The notes under the pieces are model-generated. The model ran no database searches, was not told the origin of the DNA, and saw nothing but the letters and a program-made list of their open reading frames with translations. 64,000 bases of DNA, from NCBI GenBank assembly GCA_947184155.2, contig CAMXCT020003402.1, positions 124,001-188,000 on the forward strand, in the 5' to 3' direction. Position 1 is the stretch's first letter. Each line of letters begins with the position of its first letter. This document shows, piece by piece, positions 13,401 to 23,249 of the stretch. A program made the position numbers and the translations under genes. Source of the stretch: Cladocopium goreaui. Taxonomy: Eukaryota; Sar; Dinophyceae; Suessiales; Symbiodiniaceae.

Positions 13401-16400
13401 GTTTGCCATAACTAGATTACAAGAGTCTTAAGAGGAATAGAGGGTACCTCCAACTAACAGTTTTGCATCACCCTGGGCCTGGAACTGGTAGGACTAATTA
13501 TGTTAGTTTCTGAATGGCGGGTAAGATCCAGCATATTGCATTAGTATATTTCCCATTGTGAATAGGTTTTGTGGTGAGGAGATCCACATGTTACATGTTT
13601 CTTTTAAGGGATGACCGTGACCACCCCCTTCCTGGGTGAGTCACTCAGATCTTCCCAAGCAGGCACCAACTGGACAGATGTGGACGTGGAGGTATCAGCA
13701 CGTAGCAGACCAAGATACAAACCTGTTGTTTCCAATGGCCACTCAGTAGCTGGAGTTCGTTGCTTCCAATTATTCAGCGCAATTCTTCAGTCAGAATCCC
13801 CTTTGTAATTTTGCAGATGTTCGAAGAATTTGCGTAGTGTTTGTACTGCTATACCTCTGTCTTTCGTGGGTTATAGCATGCTCCGCCCTCTTTGAAGCTA
13901 GAAACGAGGTTTCCCTTGAAGCCAAGGGGCATGTATTCCAGTGCCTCCCAAGGCTTTGAAGGACCAACATCAGGAAAGTTTACGCCTCTACAGCCGTTTG
14001 GTCCGGAGACTTAATGGCTCAGAAGGGGCTCAGTGACCAATGTAACCATCTCAATTTCAGCATCCCCTACTTGATGGTAAATTCCGTGGTATACCAGGTC
14101 TAAGCTTTTTTTTTTTGTGTTACAGCTGGTTGACCCATCCATTATCCACCTGTATCCCAGTTCTGGGGATTGCAAGACTAAGACATCACCCATTTACATC
14201 ACATTACATCCATTTATCATTTATCGGTTTCCATTGTTTTCCGGTTGAATCCCTACATTTTTTGCTGGCAAAACCACCGGAATGTCCTGGTAAACACCAT
14301 ATCGTGACATGGATGAGAGCTACCATGGAGGGATCGTATTGTGCCCAAGGCCACCAGACGGTCCTCAGTCTGTTGGAGGAAGGCAAAAAGCGAAGTCGCA
14401 AGGCGACGCGGGAGGGACCTGAGTTCGTTGGGTTTTTGTCAGGCAAGTTGTCTTTTTTATTTACTAATATTATTTACTATTGTTTGCGTTTAATTTACTA
14501 TTATCTATTCTGAATTTACTATTGTTTGTTCTTATTTTACTATTATATGCTATTATCTATTCTGAATTTGCTATTGTTTATTCTTAATTGACTATTATCT
14601 ATTCTTAATCGGCTATTGTATTACTATTAATTACTATGTTCTATTATTCTCTTGTTTATGCATCTAGTCTTGTGTATTTGCTTCTTTATCTACATGTTAT
14701 TTTTGATGTGTTGCCTTGCTTCTGCACAATTTAGATCTTCAGGTATGACGCTAGTCTAGCTGGTAGATTGGAGTCATACCTGAATATCTAAATTGTGCGC
14801 AGGGATTGGAAGTATGTTTGAATCCTGTGTTCCTCTTTGCCGGTTTAGTAATGAAAATAGCTCTACAACCAAACTAACATCACAGGAATTATACCTAAGA
14901 ATAATGGACACATTGCTGCCAACTAGTTATACATATATATATAGTGCATATATATATATTGTTTGATTATTGTTCCATCACCAAGAAAGTTGATTTTTTT
15001 GGTGGTGAAGTCAAGCAGCAAGCGCTTCTTGTTTTTGTTGTGGAAGCGACCTAGCCTCCAGTAAACGACTAAGAATGTAATAGCTATGGATTCACCATTT
15101 TTCAATGGGGAAATCGTCTATAGATTGGCATTCTCCCATAGCTATGTTGAATCACGAGGGAATTGCTGTTTGCTGGGCCAGAGGCGTGTTGAGCATCAGC
15201 CCTGGAAAATCCTGGAAATCACATTGACATGATGAAAATACCCCGGCTGGGGACAACAGGCTCGCTATGTGGGTCTTTGCGCCAGGGTGCGACGCTAAAC
15301 ACAGATCTGTCTGCAGCTACAGTTTTCAGCCTCTCATCTCTGGTAGGTTTTATGCTTCATCTTGTCAGGGACTTGACAAGAGCATGTCAACCTCCCTGAT
15401 AGCAACGACATTTTGCTCGATGTTAAGTTGTACCCATCCCCAATCATCCCCAATCATCCCCTCATCCCATGCCCCAATCATCCCACTTCGCCATGTGAGG
15501 TTCTTCGCTATACCTTCTTCAACACCGGTGGCAAGTTGGATCCTTGAATTCTCCAGGATCCAGCAAGTTGGTCGATGGGCAAACCCACTGCATTCACAAC
15601 CAACCCTTGGGATCTCCCAGTCATCCACTGCCAAGAGGACCACTGAATGAAGAAAGAAAACATAGTTTGGGAAAAACAACTAAATACATGTAACACGAAT
15701 ATGATGAATATGCACAAATAACATTCAGTATCATTCAACAACAATATCTATATCTATATCTACGTCTTTATATATATATATACATACGCTCCATTTTAAA
15801 CATCACGTCATCACCAAAAGGGACACGGCTCCCGGTTTTTCATCTTTCGACCAAGGCCTCAAGGATATTGTCTCCAGGCCTGGATCGGTCATAAACCACC
15901 CACGACTGGGGGATGGTAACCATAGCACCATATATAGCACCTATAAAAATGGTGATGACTGGGGGATGGTGTATGAAATTGTTTTACCCACATTATATGT
16001 TTACCGTACTATACTGTACTATATACCATAAACTTCCAGCTACCGATCACAGGGTGCAGAAAAGGGACCTAGTCACCGGGTGTACCTCAATTGGATCTGC
16101 ATCCCAGTTCGGAAGTTGTCAGCATATAATCAAGCCAAGTTAGAAGGGATATACCCAGCTATACCCAGCTATACACTTGCGGACGCGCTTGCAAACTCTC
16201 CTAGACTTGGTTGAAGGGACAAATACCGGACCCACCAGCAAATTCTGACATGAAGAACCACGCTTTCCTATAAATGTTCTCTTTAATCAATCCAACTTTT
16301 GCATTTTTTGTTGACATTATTGACGTTAATTTATTGAAAACAACACTAATTTGGTTGATAGTAAGTCAATGGTTGCCTATCTTTGGTTAAACCAATAAAT

Positions 16401-16810
16401 TGTTCAATCCATGTTTAAATTCTTTTGTGTTGGTGACCTTCTGGTAAACCTTCACATAGACCTGGAGAAGCCACGATTTGTAGATCACTTCGGAAAACCA
16501 TGGGATTTTCCACATCTATGTTATCTGTTACCCTCTGGTAAACAGCCATATAACTATGGAAAATCACCATCGTGCTATTTTCATGGGTAAATCCACTAGA
16601 AATCGACTGGGCCATGGCTTCAATAGCTCTATATTCTATGTTTACCAGGCCGGTTAGCCATTCTTAGGGGCACCTGGAGGCTGCTCGGGTTTCGCTGCTC
16701 GAATCCCCAGTGGTCAGGTGACGGATGACGGGCTCAGTGCCATGTGGACACTGACGGCCTCGTCGGAGGTGGTGGCTGCGGGAGCGCTGAGTGCCTCGGT
16801 GGTTTCCACC
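10496..16810 (+). CDS. GALC: Galactocerebrosidase-like glycosidase, exons before the viral insertion
   Basis: Exons: 10496-10531 (VDAILTISTLHE); about 10877-10915 (ATKQGQRASSP); 11445-11495 (DAPEIPQPAPFPLPFQE); 11878-11991 (EFDAVELHRSPPFFADQGGT and on to HQIR, matching the family APxFADQxGxFE stretch); 13609-13635 (MTVTTPFL); 13663-13691 (TNWTDVDVE, the family G-D-x-N-W-T segment); about 15260-15292 (ARYVGLCARVR); and about 16660-16810 (DDGLSAMWTLTASSEVV). The 13635/13663 join shares a split glycine codon. These segments lead through the C-terminal lectin-like domain in family order. A candidate exon at about 14300-14440 (EGPEFVGFLS) is uncertain. Conserved exons between 11991 and 13609 were not found. 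Confidence 0.75.
10688..10791. repeat. Fold-back MITE family A, copy 1
   Basis: Ends TACCCTCTGGTAATTTAACA and TTAGTTTACCAGAGGGTA form an inverted repeat of about 27 bp. The interior has paired AAAATGG words. Intronic, non-coding. Confidence 0.85.
12814..12923. repeat. Fold-back MITE family A, copy 2
   Basis: Same TACCCTCTGGTAAA...TTTACCAGAGGGTA termini and CATAGCTATTGAAAATG arm as the copy at 10688, about 110 bp. A degenerate third copy lies at about 15080-15160. Confidence 0.85.
14724..14798. ncRNA. Near-perfect 75-nt hairpin (26-bp arms), possible small-RNA precursor or young fold-back element
   Basis: Left arm 14724-14749 begins GCACAATTTAGATC. Right arm 14773-14798 is its reverse complement with one mismatch, and the loop is 23 nt. 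The shape and arm length fit a miRNA-type precursor, but a tiny MITE would look the same. It lies in an intron and no second copy was noticed in the window. Confidence 0.4.
16529..16649. repeat. Fold-back MITE family A, copy 4 (degenerate)
   Basis: Begins TACCCTCTGGTAAACAGCCA and ends CTATGTTTACCAGG. The inner arms have diverged. It lies just upstream of the last GALC-like exon before the viral element. Confidence 0.7.
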
Positions 16811-16924
16811 ATGGGATGGGATGAATTGGGGCGGGTTACTGTACCCCCAGTTGGATGAATGGAATATATCCCCACTTATTTAAGTGGGATTATGGGAATC
16901 ACACACATACACACACACACATAT

Positions 16925-16955
<31 letters not shown>

Positions 16956-17760
16956 AATATATGGATCAAAAACCACTTACTAAGTGGGAAGCAATGATCT
17001 GGGTAAATGGTAAATTATAACGACCTCACTGCGACCGAACCCTGGAATGATGGTTCGGAGAGGGGGAATTATCCCAATATAGCCAAACTTTTCAGGTGAG
17101 TGAAATCTTACAATTTAATGGATTATTCTGGGATATCTGATATCTTAATCATTTACGATGATAGCCATTATTCAACCACTAACAACAGAGCCCCCAAAAC
17201 ATTATCTAATTGGCAGCAAAGGTGGGTTTCTACAAGATGGGGCCCCCAAACGATAGCAAAGTTGGTTTAGTTCACTCGCTGAATTCAATGCTTTGTGGTA
17301 GATCTATCAACCTATGGGGTTTATCAGCCAACTCACTCGGGGAATAGTAACTTAACCACTATGGGAATAACATGGCCATGGGGACATAGATGGGGAAACA
17401 TATGAGAATATATTTCAAGGGTCCTTGTCGAAGCAAGAACCTTCAAGTGAGAGGTCTCATCCTTGAATATGTATCGCAAACTATGGAGAGCGATATGGTG
17501 AACTTGAGGTGAAGCCAAAACGTTTTCTTGATCTCACCAGCCATATGTGGATTTCAGTCTGTGTGAAGCTTACTTAAATTAAAGCATCGGGAATTCGCAG
17601 ATCAGCCGAATCAGAAAGGCTGTTTGGTACCACTCCAAATTGGGAAACGCTAGTGGTTCCCACGAGACAAACAGAGCGATGCCAAAACAGTAACAAGAAA
17701 TGGTCAAGAGTAGTCTCGGGCAGCGGGTGACCCAATCAATCACAAACACAAGGCTGTGGA
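16811..17760. other. Intron DNA between the GALC-like exon and the viral element
   Basis: No coding segment is supported. It contains CA and TA dinucleotide runs near 16905-16960. This is the host left flank of the viral insertion; no target-site duplication with the right flank was visible by eye. Confidence 0.5.
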
Positions 17761-18090
17761 AATGGTGGGAAAAAATAGGTCAGGTGGGAGGCTGTTATGT
17801 TCTGTTCAATCTTGTAATCTGAAATGTTTGACTGTTTCTTTTTGGTTATATTGCTATATATATGTATATATATATATGTTTTAGGTTGTTGTAATAATGT
17901 TTGGTTTCAATGAGGGTAGGTTTTGTTGACGGTGTTTTGCCTGTTATGTTTTTTTATGTTCTTGTTCAATGTTTCTTCCTTCCCTTTGATGTTTTATGTG
18001 TTGTATGTTCTGTTTTTTGTTTGTCGCTAACTTTTCTGGGGCTTTCTGTTTGAATGTGGTTAGGATTTGTTGAGGTTGTTGTGATTTAAC
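17761..18090 (+). repeat. Left terminal inverted repeat of the PLV
   Basis: It starts AATGGTGGGAAAAAATAGGT and includes the shared block AAATGTTTGACTGTTTCTTT. Degenerate internal units (GGGTAGGTTTTGTTGA, GTTAGGATTTGTTGAGG) follow. The reverse complement of 27625-27965 matches along its length with scattered changes and small gaps. About 20 outer bases present at the other three termini (GGACAAGASAGGTTGGAGG) appear deleted here. Confidence 0.85.
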
Positions 18091-18417
18091 CATCTGGATA
18101 TGAGGGAAATGTTGCGTTAAGGTAGTCTATGATTTCTTGGTGTTTTATTCGTATGTAGCACCGACATAGGAAGCACTCAACAGTTCAATTGTAACATCCG
18201 TAGTGTTTGAAAAATCCGTCAGTCTTAAGTATAGGTTGCTGTTCAACCCCGCTTGAACTGGATAAATGGAATTAGGTATGGTGATTTCGTGGATGTATAG
18301 TTTGGTGTCGTTCCCGCATTCTTGACTTTCAGGTAAATAGATTTCAAAATCACTACTACCGTTGGAGTTCTGGGTTCGGTGGTGGCTGTCTATGTATATC
18401 TTTTTAAATCTACTCAT
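18083..18417 (-). pseudogene. Penton (minor capsid)-like protein, N-terminal fragment
   Basis: The 90-residue frame starts at 18417 (MSRFKKIYIDSHHRT) and ends at 18145. The opening Y-I-D-S-x-x-R-T followed by S-S-D-F-x-I-x-L-P-E and then I-x-x-I-T-I-P-x-S matches, from family knowledge, the N-terminus of Polinton/PLV penton (minor capsid) proteins, which are several times longer. After the stop, a frame-shifted stretch stays open to about 18083 and ends where the left terminal repeat begins. This looks like a gene cut off by the repeat, with the rest lost. It is divergent from the lipase-like gene, with a 73-bp AT-rich gap. Alternative: an unrelated short virion protein. Confidence 0.65.
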
Positions 18418-18490
18418 TTTTTATGATATAATAACTTTAGAAAATTATTTTTTATTCTATACATTATTATATATGCTTCAAAAAAGGTGA
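18418..18490. promoter_or_regulatory. Divergent AT-rich promoter region (penton-like / lipase-like)
   Basis: The gap between two divergent start codons is about 85% A+T, with TTATGATATAATAA and CATTATTATATATGC words. It lacks the box found upstream of right-arm genes, so it may represent the late-class leader. Confidence 0.45.
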
Positions 18491-19174
18491 ATGGATGATA
18501 TGAAAACACAGGGACGACTACAAAGAATAAATCCCTTTAAAGAGATTGACGGTAAAGAATACAACAAGAAACACTACAACAAACAGAAGGAATTGTTGGA
18601 GAAATTCAGTAAGGAGATACAACAGGGAAACAAATACTTGGAGGAATTCAGCAACATCAACGACGAGACGGGACTGAAGAGAGCATACAATAACAGAACA
18701 GATTTAGGACTATACCACCACCCAGAGAATAAAACCCTTTACATAGCGGGGACGAAAGATTTTCCGAGAGACATCTTGGACGACACACTCATACCTTTTC
18801 ATATGGTTCATAGGTCAAAGCGGTATAAGACCGCAAACGACTTCATCAGAAACAACATTGATAATGTTGATACAATCGTCAGTCATTCCTTGGGTTCAGC
18901 AACAACGATGAAACTGAACCAAGACTATAACAAAAGATTTACCACCAGAACCTACGGAACACCAACCGTAAGTTTTAATGACAACACTAACAGTAAGAAC
19001 ACGAGGTTCAGGGCAGTAGGCGACCCAGTCAGTATGTTTGACAGAGGTGTGGATATAACAGTCAATAAGAACAGTTATAATCCTTTATACAATCACGGCT
19101 TTCACGCCGTCCATTTTGGAGATATGGGGAAGTCAGAAAAGAATGTGGCAGAACCAATCAACAAGATAATGTAA
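18491..19174 (+). CDS. Lipase-like alpha/beta-hydrolase
   Basis: A 227-residue protein of class-3 lipase type. A nucleophile elbow IVSHSLGSA places the catalytic serine at residue 133 (S-x-S-x-G rather than the usual G-x-S-x-G). GDPVSMFD supplies a candidate acid at residue 178, and GFHAVHFG a candidate histidine at 205 or 208. A polar, Lys-rich N-terminus of about 60 residues precedes the fold. No signal peptide is evident. It probably acts on lipid esters, perhaps during entry or exit through host membranes (inference). Lipase-like genes are reported in some Polinton-like viruses. The frame is intact and lies 24 bp upstream of a small interrupted frame on the same strand. An in-frame ATG three codons later (MKTQGR) could also start it. 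Confidence 0.75.
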   Translation: MDDMKTQGRLQRINPFKEIDGKEYNKKHYNKQKELLEKFSKEIQQGNKYLEEFSNINDETGLKRAYNNRTDLGLYHHPENKTLYIAGTKDFPRDILDDTLIPFHMVHRSKRYKTANDFIRNNIDNVDTIVSHSLGSATTMKLNQDYNKRFTTRTYGTPTVSFNDNTNSKNTRFRAVGDPVSMFDRGVDITVNKNSYNPLYNHGFHAVHFGDMGKSEKNVAEPINKIM

Positions 19175-19198
19175 TTTTATTTATATAAGTCATATTAT

Positions 19199-19429
19199 AT
19201 GGAAGACATTGTAAGGGAATACTTGAAGAACAACAGACAGGAAATGAATAAGTTGAAAAACGAGAATACCAAAGAGAAAAAACATCTAACATAGAATGAA
19301 TTCAAGAAGGTCATAGAGAGTGGAAAAGACATAAAGAACAACGAAAATAAACCTATAGAAAACAAACCCCAAAACAAAGGGAAGAAAACCAAAAATACAT
19401 TTAAAAAATATAACTTTGATATAACTTAA
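19199..19429 (+). pseudogene. Small Lys/Asn-rich frame interrupted by TAG
   Basis: From ATG at 19199 a 31-residue frame (MEDIVREYLKNNRQE...) reaches a TAG at 19292-19294. The same frame then stays open for 44 more codons of identical composition (NEFKKVIESGKD...) to TAA at 19427. The matching composition on both sides suggests one gene of about 75 residues with a nonsense change, or readthrough. No family recognised. Confidence 0.45.
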
Positions 19430-19462
19430 TTTAATATAACCTAATCACCAAAAAAAATCTGA

Positions 19463-19522
19463 AATAAGTTTTCAAAAGAAAACTTATTAAAGTAAATTTT
19501 ATTGATTATATCAATAAAATTT
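19463..19522. terminator. Two tandem AT-rich hairpins before the capsid gene
   Basis: Hairpin 1: arms 19463-19473 (AATAAGTTTTC) and 19478-19488 with a 4-nt loop. Hairpin 2: arms 19494-19505 (AAATTTTATTGA) and 19511-19522 with a 5-nt loop. Both are perfect. They lie between the interrupted small frame and the capsid ATG at 19545, and may mark the 3' end of the upstream transcript or shape the capsid leader. Confidence 0.55.
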
Positions 19523-19544
19523 TCTATATAGAATATATACAAGT

Positions 19545-20945
19545 ATGGAAGCATTAGAAACTACAGATGTTCTCAATGAAAATGTCCTTCGGTATAGACT
19601 AAAAAGTGGAGCGTCCTACATTAGAGACAAACGCATTAAAACATTCTACCCTTCTTCGGTTTCTACTTACTCATCCAACTCAAACAGTGCCATCCGCTTT
19701 AACCTAACCGGTGGAGCAAACGAATGGATAAATCTGCGAAGTCTTTTGATAGGTTTTACCCTCATCAATGCCGACAATGACGGAACAAAAGAGTTAAGAC
19801 CTGCCTATAAACCATCTTCATTTTTTCAACGAATGCGAGTGATGGCGGGTTCAAATGTTATTGCTGAAATTCCTGACTTAAACCGCTATGAAGCAATGAT
19901 GGATATTTTACAAGATGATGGTTCAAGAAACTATACTGACAATCTTGGTTTTGGTGAGACCTTTTACAATGAAGGAAATAGATTTTTGACATATACGCAG
20001 TTGGCAACGAACCCAGGTTCAAACACAGTTCAGAATGTCATTGACCAAGCCAAACCTGACAATTTCGGTGGATTTAAAAACAAAAAGACTGTATATTACC
20101 GACCTTCTTGTCCCTTCTTCAATGTGTCAAACTTCATTCCTTTGTCATACTGTCCGATTGTCATTGAACTAACTTTGGTCAGTGATGCTAATGAACCCCT
20201 CGTTAATTTAAGTGGTGATTTCACCACAGGGAATACTTCATTCTTATGGAACATAGAGCAACCCATCATCACTTGTGATATTCACCGACTTGATGATGGT
20301 TTATTTGCGGGGTATGCTGAAATTTTGGAAAAGCAATCTTTACCTATAACCTTCAACAGTGTTTCCGTCCAAACCCAAACAACAAGTAGAAGCACCGACA
20401 TCTTCACGACAATAGTTAGAAATGTCAGTAAAGCAGACAACATCTTCATATCTTTCCATTCAAATTTTGGTTATAAGGGCGGTTTCAAAGAAGTGTTGAA
20501 ACCTCATAACCTTCTTTATCATCCCCTTTCGTGGGAAAGCGGAACATCAATTGCTCAAAGATACTATGAAAATATTGATTTGTCCTTTCAGTTGAGTATT
20601 GGTAATACCGTCATACCCGAAATGCCAACGATGGGGGTTGCTGACAACTATAAGCATCTACAAGAAACACGAAACAATCACGTTTCAATCAAACCTCATA
20701 TGTATGGGACGAATTCCTTTTTAGCGGGGTTCAACCTGAAGAAACTCAACAGTGCCAATTACACTGGACTGAATTTGAAGAACAATTCAAATATGGTTGT
20801 CCGTGTAAAGCCATTGTATGGAACAGACCTATATATAACAGACAACGGAACTGATACTGGACTGATGCCTGACAAAATGTATATCGTTATTGAACACGAA
20901 TGTATCTTGGAGATAAAAGCCCAATCTGCCATTTTCTATGACTAA
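19545..20945 (+). CDS. MCP: Major capsid protein, double jelly-roll (PLV type)
   Basis: This 466-residue protein forms the virion shell hexons. Features that fit PLV/Polinton capsid proteins are: an N-terminal strand region with YPSSVSTYSSNSNSAIRFNL and NEWINLRSLLIGF; the FFQRMRVMAGSNVIAEI turn at about residues 92-108, typical of the first jelly roll; a central acidic and aromatic linker with PIVIELTLV near residue 205; and a C-terminal strand ending MYIVIEHECILEIKAQSAIFYD. Length matches the family (about 450-600). The gene is uninterrupted, unlike most neighbours. Its leader holds CTATATAGAATATATAC close to the ATG. It converges on the structural gene at 20993. Fold assignment rests on recalled family patterns, so a structure prediction would settle it. 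Confidence 0.82.
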   Translation: MEALETTDVLNENVLRYRLKSGASYIRDKRIKTFYPSSVSTYSSNSNSAIRFNLTGGANEWINLRSLLIGFTLINADNDGTKELRPAYKPSSFFQRMRVMAGSNVIAEIPDLNRYEAMMDILQDDGSRNYTDNLGFGETFYNEGNRFLTYTQLATNPGSNTVQNVIDQAKPDNFGGFKNKKTVYYRPSCPFFNVSNFIPLSYCPIVIELTLVSDANEPLVNLSGDFTTGNTSFLWNIEQPIITCDIHRLDDGLFAGYAEILEKQSLPITFNSVSVQTQTTSRSTDIFTTIVRNVSKADNIFISFHSNFGYKGGFKEVLKPHNLLYHPLSWESGTSIAQRYYENIDLSFQLSIGNTVIPEMPTMGVADNYKHLQETRNNHVSIKPHMYGTNSFLAGFNLKKLNSANYTGLNLKNNSNMVVRVKPLYGTDLYITDNGTDTGLMPDKMYIVIEHECILEIKAQSAIFYD

Positions 20946-20959
20946 AAACGATAGTGGAT

Positions 20960-20994
20960 AATTAATAAAATTATAATGAATAATTTTATTAATT
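20960..20994. terminator. Bidirectional hairpin between convergent genes
   Basis: Perfect 14-bp arms (AATTAATAAAATTA and its complement) with a 7-nt loop. It starts 15 bp after the capsid stop and overlaps the TAA of the gene on the other strand. Symmetry and position suit a shared transcript end. Confidence 0.7.
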
Positions 20995-22319
20995 ATTTCG
21001 ATTTAAATTTTGGATAGATGATTGACTTGTAAAGTTCCTTCGCTTCCTTTAGATGTTGTTTCTTATCCTCTCCCTTGCTTGATTTCCATTTACCATATAC
21101 CTCTTGAAACCTTTGATAGTCTCCTGTGTCTATGCTTTTGCTGTTGTTCATCTCTTCAAACTTCTCTCTTATCACTTGTATTCCTACCTTGCTTGGCGAT
21201 ATTGCTTTGTTCATTGTTGGTTTCCTGACTGGTGCTTTTGATGAAGATGACGCCCCTGTTTCTTCCTGTGCTGTCTCTGCTTCATCTACATTGGGTGTCT
21301 TGTTGTCTTTGGGGATGTTGATTGTTGCTCCTAATGCTTGTGGTTGGGGTTGCTTTCCTCTTACTCTTCTTGCTTTGGGTGGTTTGGTGGTTGTGGATGG
21401 GTCTTCCTGAAATTCTCTCTTCTCCTGCGTTGGCGGTTTGGGTTTCTGCCTCTTTGCTTTGGACTGTCTCACGCTTAAGGGTTTCCTCTTTTCTGCTGTT
21501 GGTATTGTGGTTGTGTCGCGAAAGCCTCGCGAGGCTTCTGCCGAAGCGTCCATTGGTTCATTCACATCGGGCACTACATCCACGTTCATCTTTGATTTTT
21601 CCTCCTTTAACCTCTTTTGGTGATTTACCTTTTTGACTTGTTTGTTGATTAGTTTTTGTGTTGGTTTTATCTTGGACGGTTTCTCTTCCTCGTCTTCGTC
21701 GGGTATGATGGCGTCTGTCAGTTTTGATGCTATTAGTCCTCCTATTGACCCTCCCTTTGCTGTTCCTCCTGCTGTGGCGACTGCTTTGATGAGGTTTGGA
21801 TGATTTAAGGAATTTCTTTAAGATGCTTCTACTGCTTGAAGGCGGTTCTTCGTCTTCTTGTATCCCTGCCGATGCTGTTGCTCCAACGGCGTCGTATGCC
21901 CCTTTGTTTGCCATATAGTGGTCTTGTGAATGACTTAAGTTTGCTTGTTCTGCTACTCTCCTTTCGTTCTCTTCCCTCAACTCTGCCTCTCTGTCAAAGG
22001 ACATCTCAAAGTCGCTGATGGCGTCGTCCCTCAAGTCTGTCATATCTTCAAAGTCAAGGTTGGGTGTTTCTTCTTCCTTCCTCGCGGTCGCTTCCTCTGC
22101 CATCTTTTTGAAGTTCATTTGCTGTAAGTCTGCTGGGTGGATGTTGTTTGTGTTCAGTGCTTGACCCTGCGGACTTTCGTGAAAATACCAAGCGTTCCTA
22201 TCAAAGATTTTTCTGATGTCATTGGTTTTGAACTTTTCCCTGTTTATTTCCTTGATGAGTTCTGCGTAAGTGGGTATTCGTGTCAATCCCTGTTTTGCGT
22301 TGATTACTTCTGCTGTCAT
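20993..22319 (-). pseudogene. Structural-type hypothetical protein split by a frameshift
   Basis: Two overlapping frames, 22319-21558 (253 codons) and 21589-20993 (198 codons), look like one gene. The second frame stays open upstream of its first ATG to about 21796, and there encodes a Gly/Ala-rich stretch (AVATAGGTAKGGSIGGLIAS) resembling a membrane or packing segment. In the first frame the same bases give only Arg/Ser/Thr-rich noise. One extra base in the AAA at 21795-21797 (minus-strand sense) would explain it. The N-terminal part is acidic and helical (PTYAELIKEINREKF). The C-terminal part is Lys/Pro-rich and ends in a helix (LKEAKELYKSIIYPKFKSK). Position beside the capsid gene suggests a virion protein. 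No family recognised. Confidence 0.6.
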
Positions 22320-22349
22320 TGCTATATATTAATAGTTGAGATTTTTATA

Positions 22350-22832
22350 TTAATCTTGTGTATCGCCTCTCAACCACTGTTTATATTCATCAATTCTCTT
22401 TTTCATATTCTGGACGTTCGCCCCGTAATCTTCCAATCTGTGATTTTTCCTCACCTCCCTCAACCTTGTCATTTCGTTCTGTAGCATCTCATTCTCTTCC
22501 TTCATCCCCTGCTTTACTTGTAAGACCTTGTAGTCGTGCTCGGTGTTGTGATATTCAAGAAGGCGCTTTAGGTAAAGATGATGGTTGTGAGTTGGCATCC
22601 TTGCCGTGTTGCTGTCGTTTTGGTAGTAGTGGTCATAACTTCTATACACTTTTTTTCTTCTGTCTGGCATTTCGGGCGTTCCGCTCCGGTAGTTGGCACT
22701 TTTGTTTGAATGGACGGTTTGTCTTCTGCTGATGTCGCGCATAGCACGCGAGGCTACTGCCGTAGCGTCCTTGCGGACGTTTTCGTAGATGTCTGTTTTG
22801 TTGAGTTCCGTTTTCTGTTCCTTGTTGTTCAT
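22350..22832 (-). CDS. Basic coiled-coil hypothetical protein
   Basis: 160 residues. A polar N-terminal half with many Arg/Tyr (PEMPDRRKKVYRSYDHYYQN) is followed by a helical, heptad-rich half (about residues 85-150) with QVKQGMKEENEMLQNEMTRL. It lies 30 bp upstream of the split structural gene on the same strand and 16 bp downstream of the next, so the three form one minus-strand cluster. The leader TATTATATATAAAAATG is AT-rich. Possibly a virion scaffold or tape-like component (inference); no family recognised. Confidence 0.6.
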   Translation of the reverse strand: MNNKEQKTELNKTDIYENVRKDATAVASRAMRDISRRQTVHSNKSANYRSGTPEMPDRRKKVYRSYDHYYQNDSNTARMPTHNHHLYLKRLLEYHNTEHDYKVLQVKQGMKEENEMLQNEMTRLREVRKNHRLEDYGANVQNMKKRIDEYKQWLRGDTQD

Positions 22833-22848
22833 TTTTATATATAATACT

Positions 22849-23193
22849 TTATAAATTGTTTGATGCTAAAGATTTCAATTTCTCTCTCGTCGCTTTGTTC
22901 TTTTCCTCTTTGGCTTTGTTGTAGATGTCTCTGGCGGACATCGCACTTTGTAGTTCTTCCTTTATTTGTTTTACAAGGTCGCTTTTGAATGCCTCTGGGT
23001 CAAAAGGTGGTTTTGCCCTTGACGGTCTTACCCTTTTGGGCTTCGGCGCTGGTTGTGGTTTCTCTTCAACGGATGGTTCAATTATTTCTTCTGGTTTCTC
23101 CTCTTCCTTCGGTGCTTCTTCCTGTATTGGCTCTGGTATTGTTTCTTCCTTTGGTTCTTCATTATCAATCTCTTTTACGACTACCTCTGTCAT
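22849..23193 (-). CDS. Acidic/Pro-rich protein with C-terminal helix
   Basis: 114 residues: an N-terminal 50 residues of repeated Glu-Pro (EEPKEETIPEPIQEE), a basic hinge (PKPKRVRPSRAKPPFDPEAF), then a charged helix (SDLVKQIKEELQSAMSARDI). The first gene of the minus-strand structural cluster; the start codon is preceded by ATAATATTAATATATG. Low-complexity termini like this are common in small virion proteins. No family recognised. Confidence 0.6.
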   Translation of the reverse strand: MTEVVVKEIDNEEPKEETIPEPIQEEAPKEEEKPEEIIEPSVEEKPQPAPKPKRVRPSRAKPPFDPEAFKSDLVKQIKEELQSAMSARDIYNKAKEEKNKATREKLKSLASNNL

Positions 23194-23249
23194 ATATTAA
23201 TATTATAGATGTTTTTTCCCCACCTGCCAGGTGAGGGTTGTTAGATTTT

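Noticed and set aside
14300-14440. Exon ending EGPEFVGFLS as part of the GALC-like gene
   Set aside because: Open frame and donor are plausible, but alignment with the family at this point is not convincing, so it is only mentioned as a candidate.
21022-22484. Several + strand frames with Leu/Ser/Phe-rich proteins
   Set aside because: Antisense shadows of the minus-strand viral structural genes.
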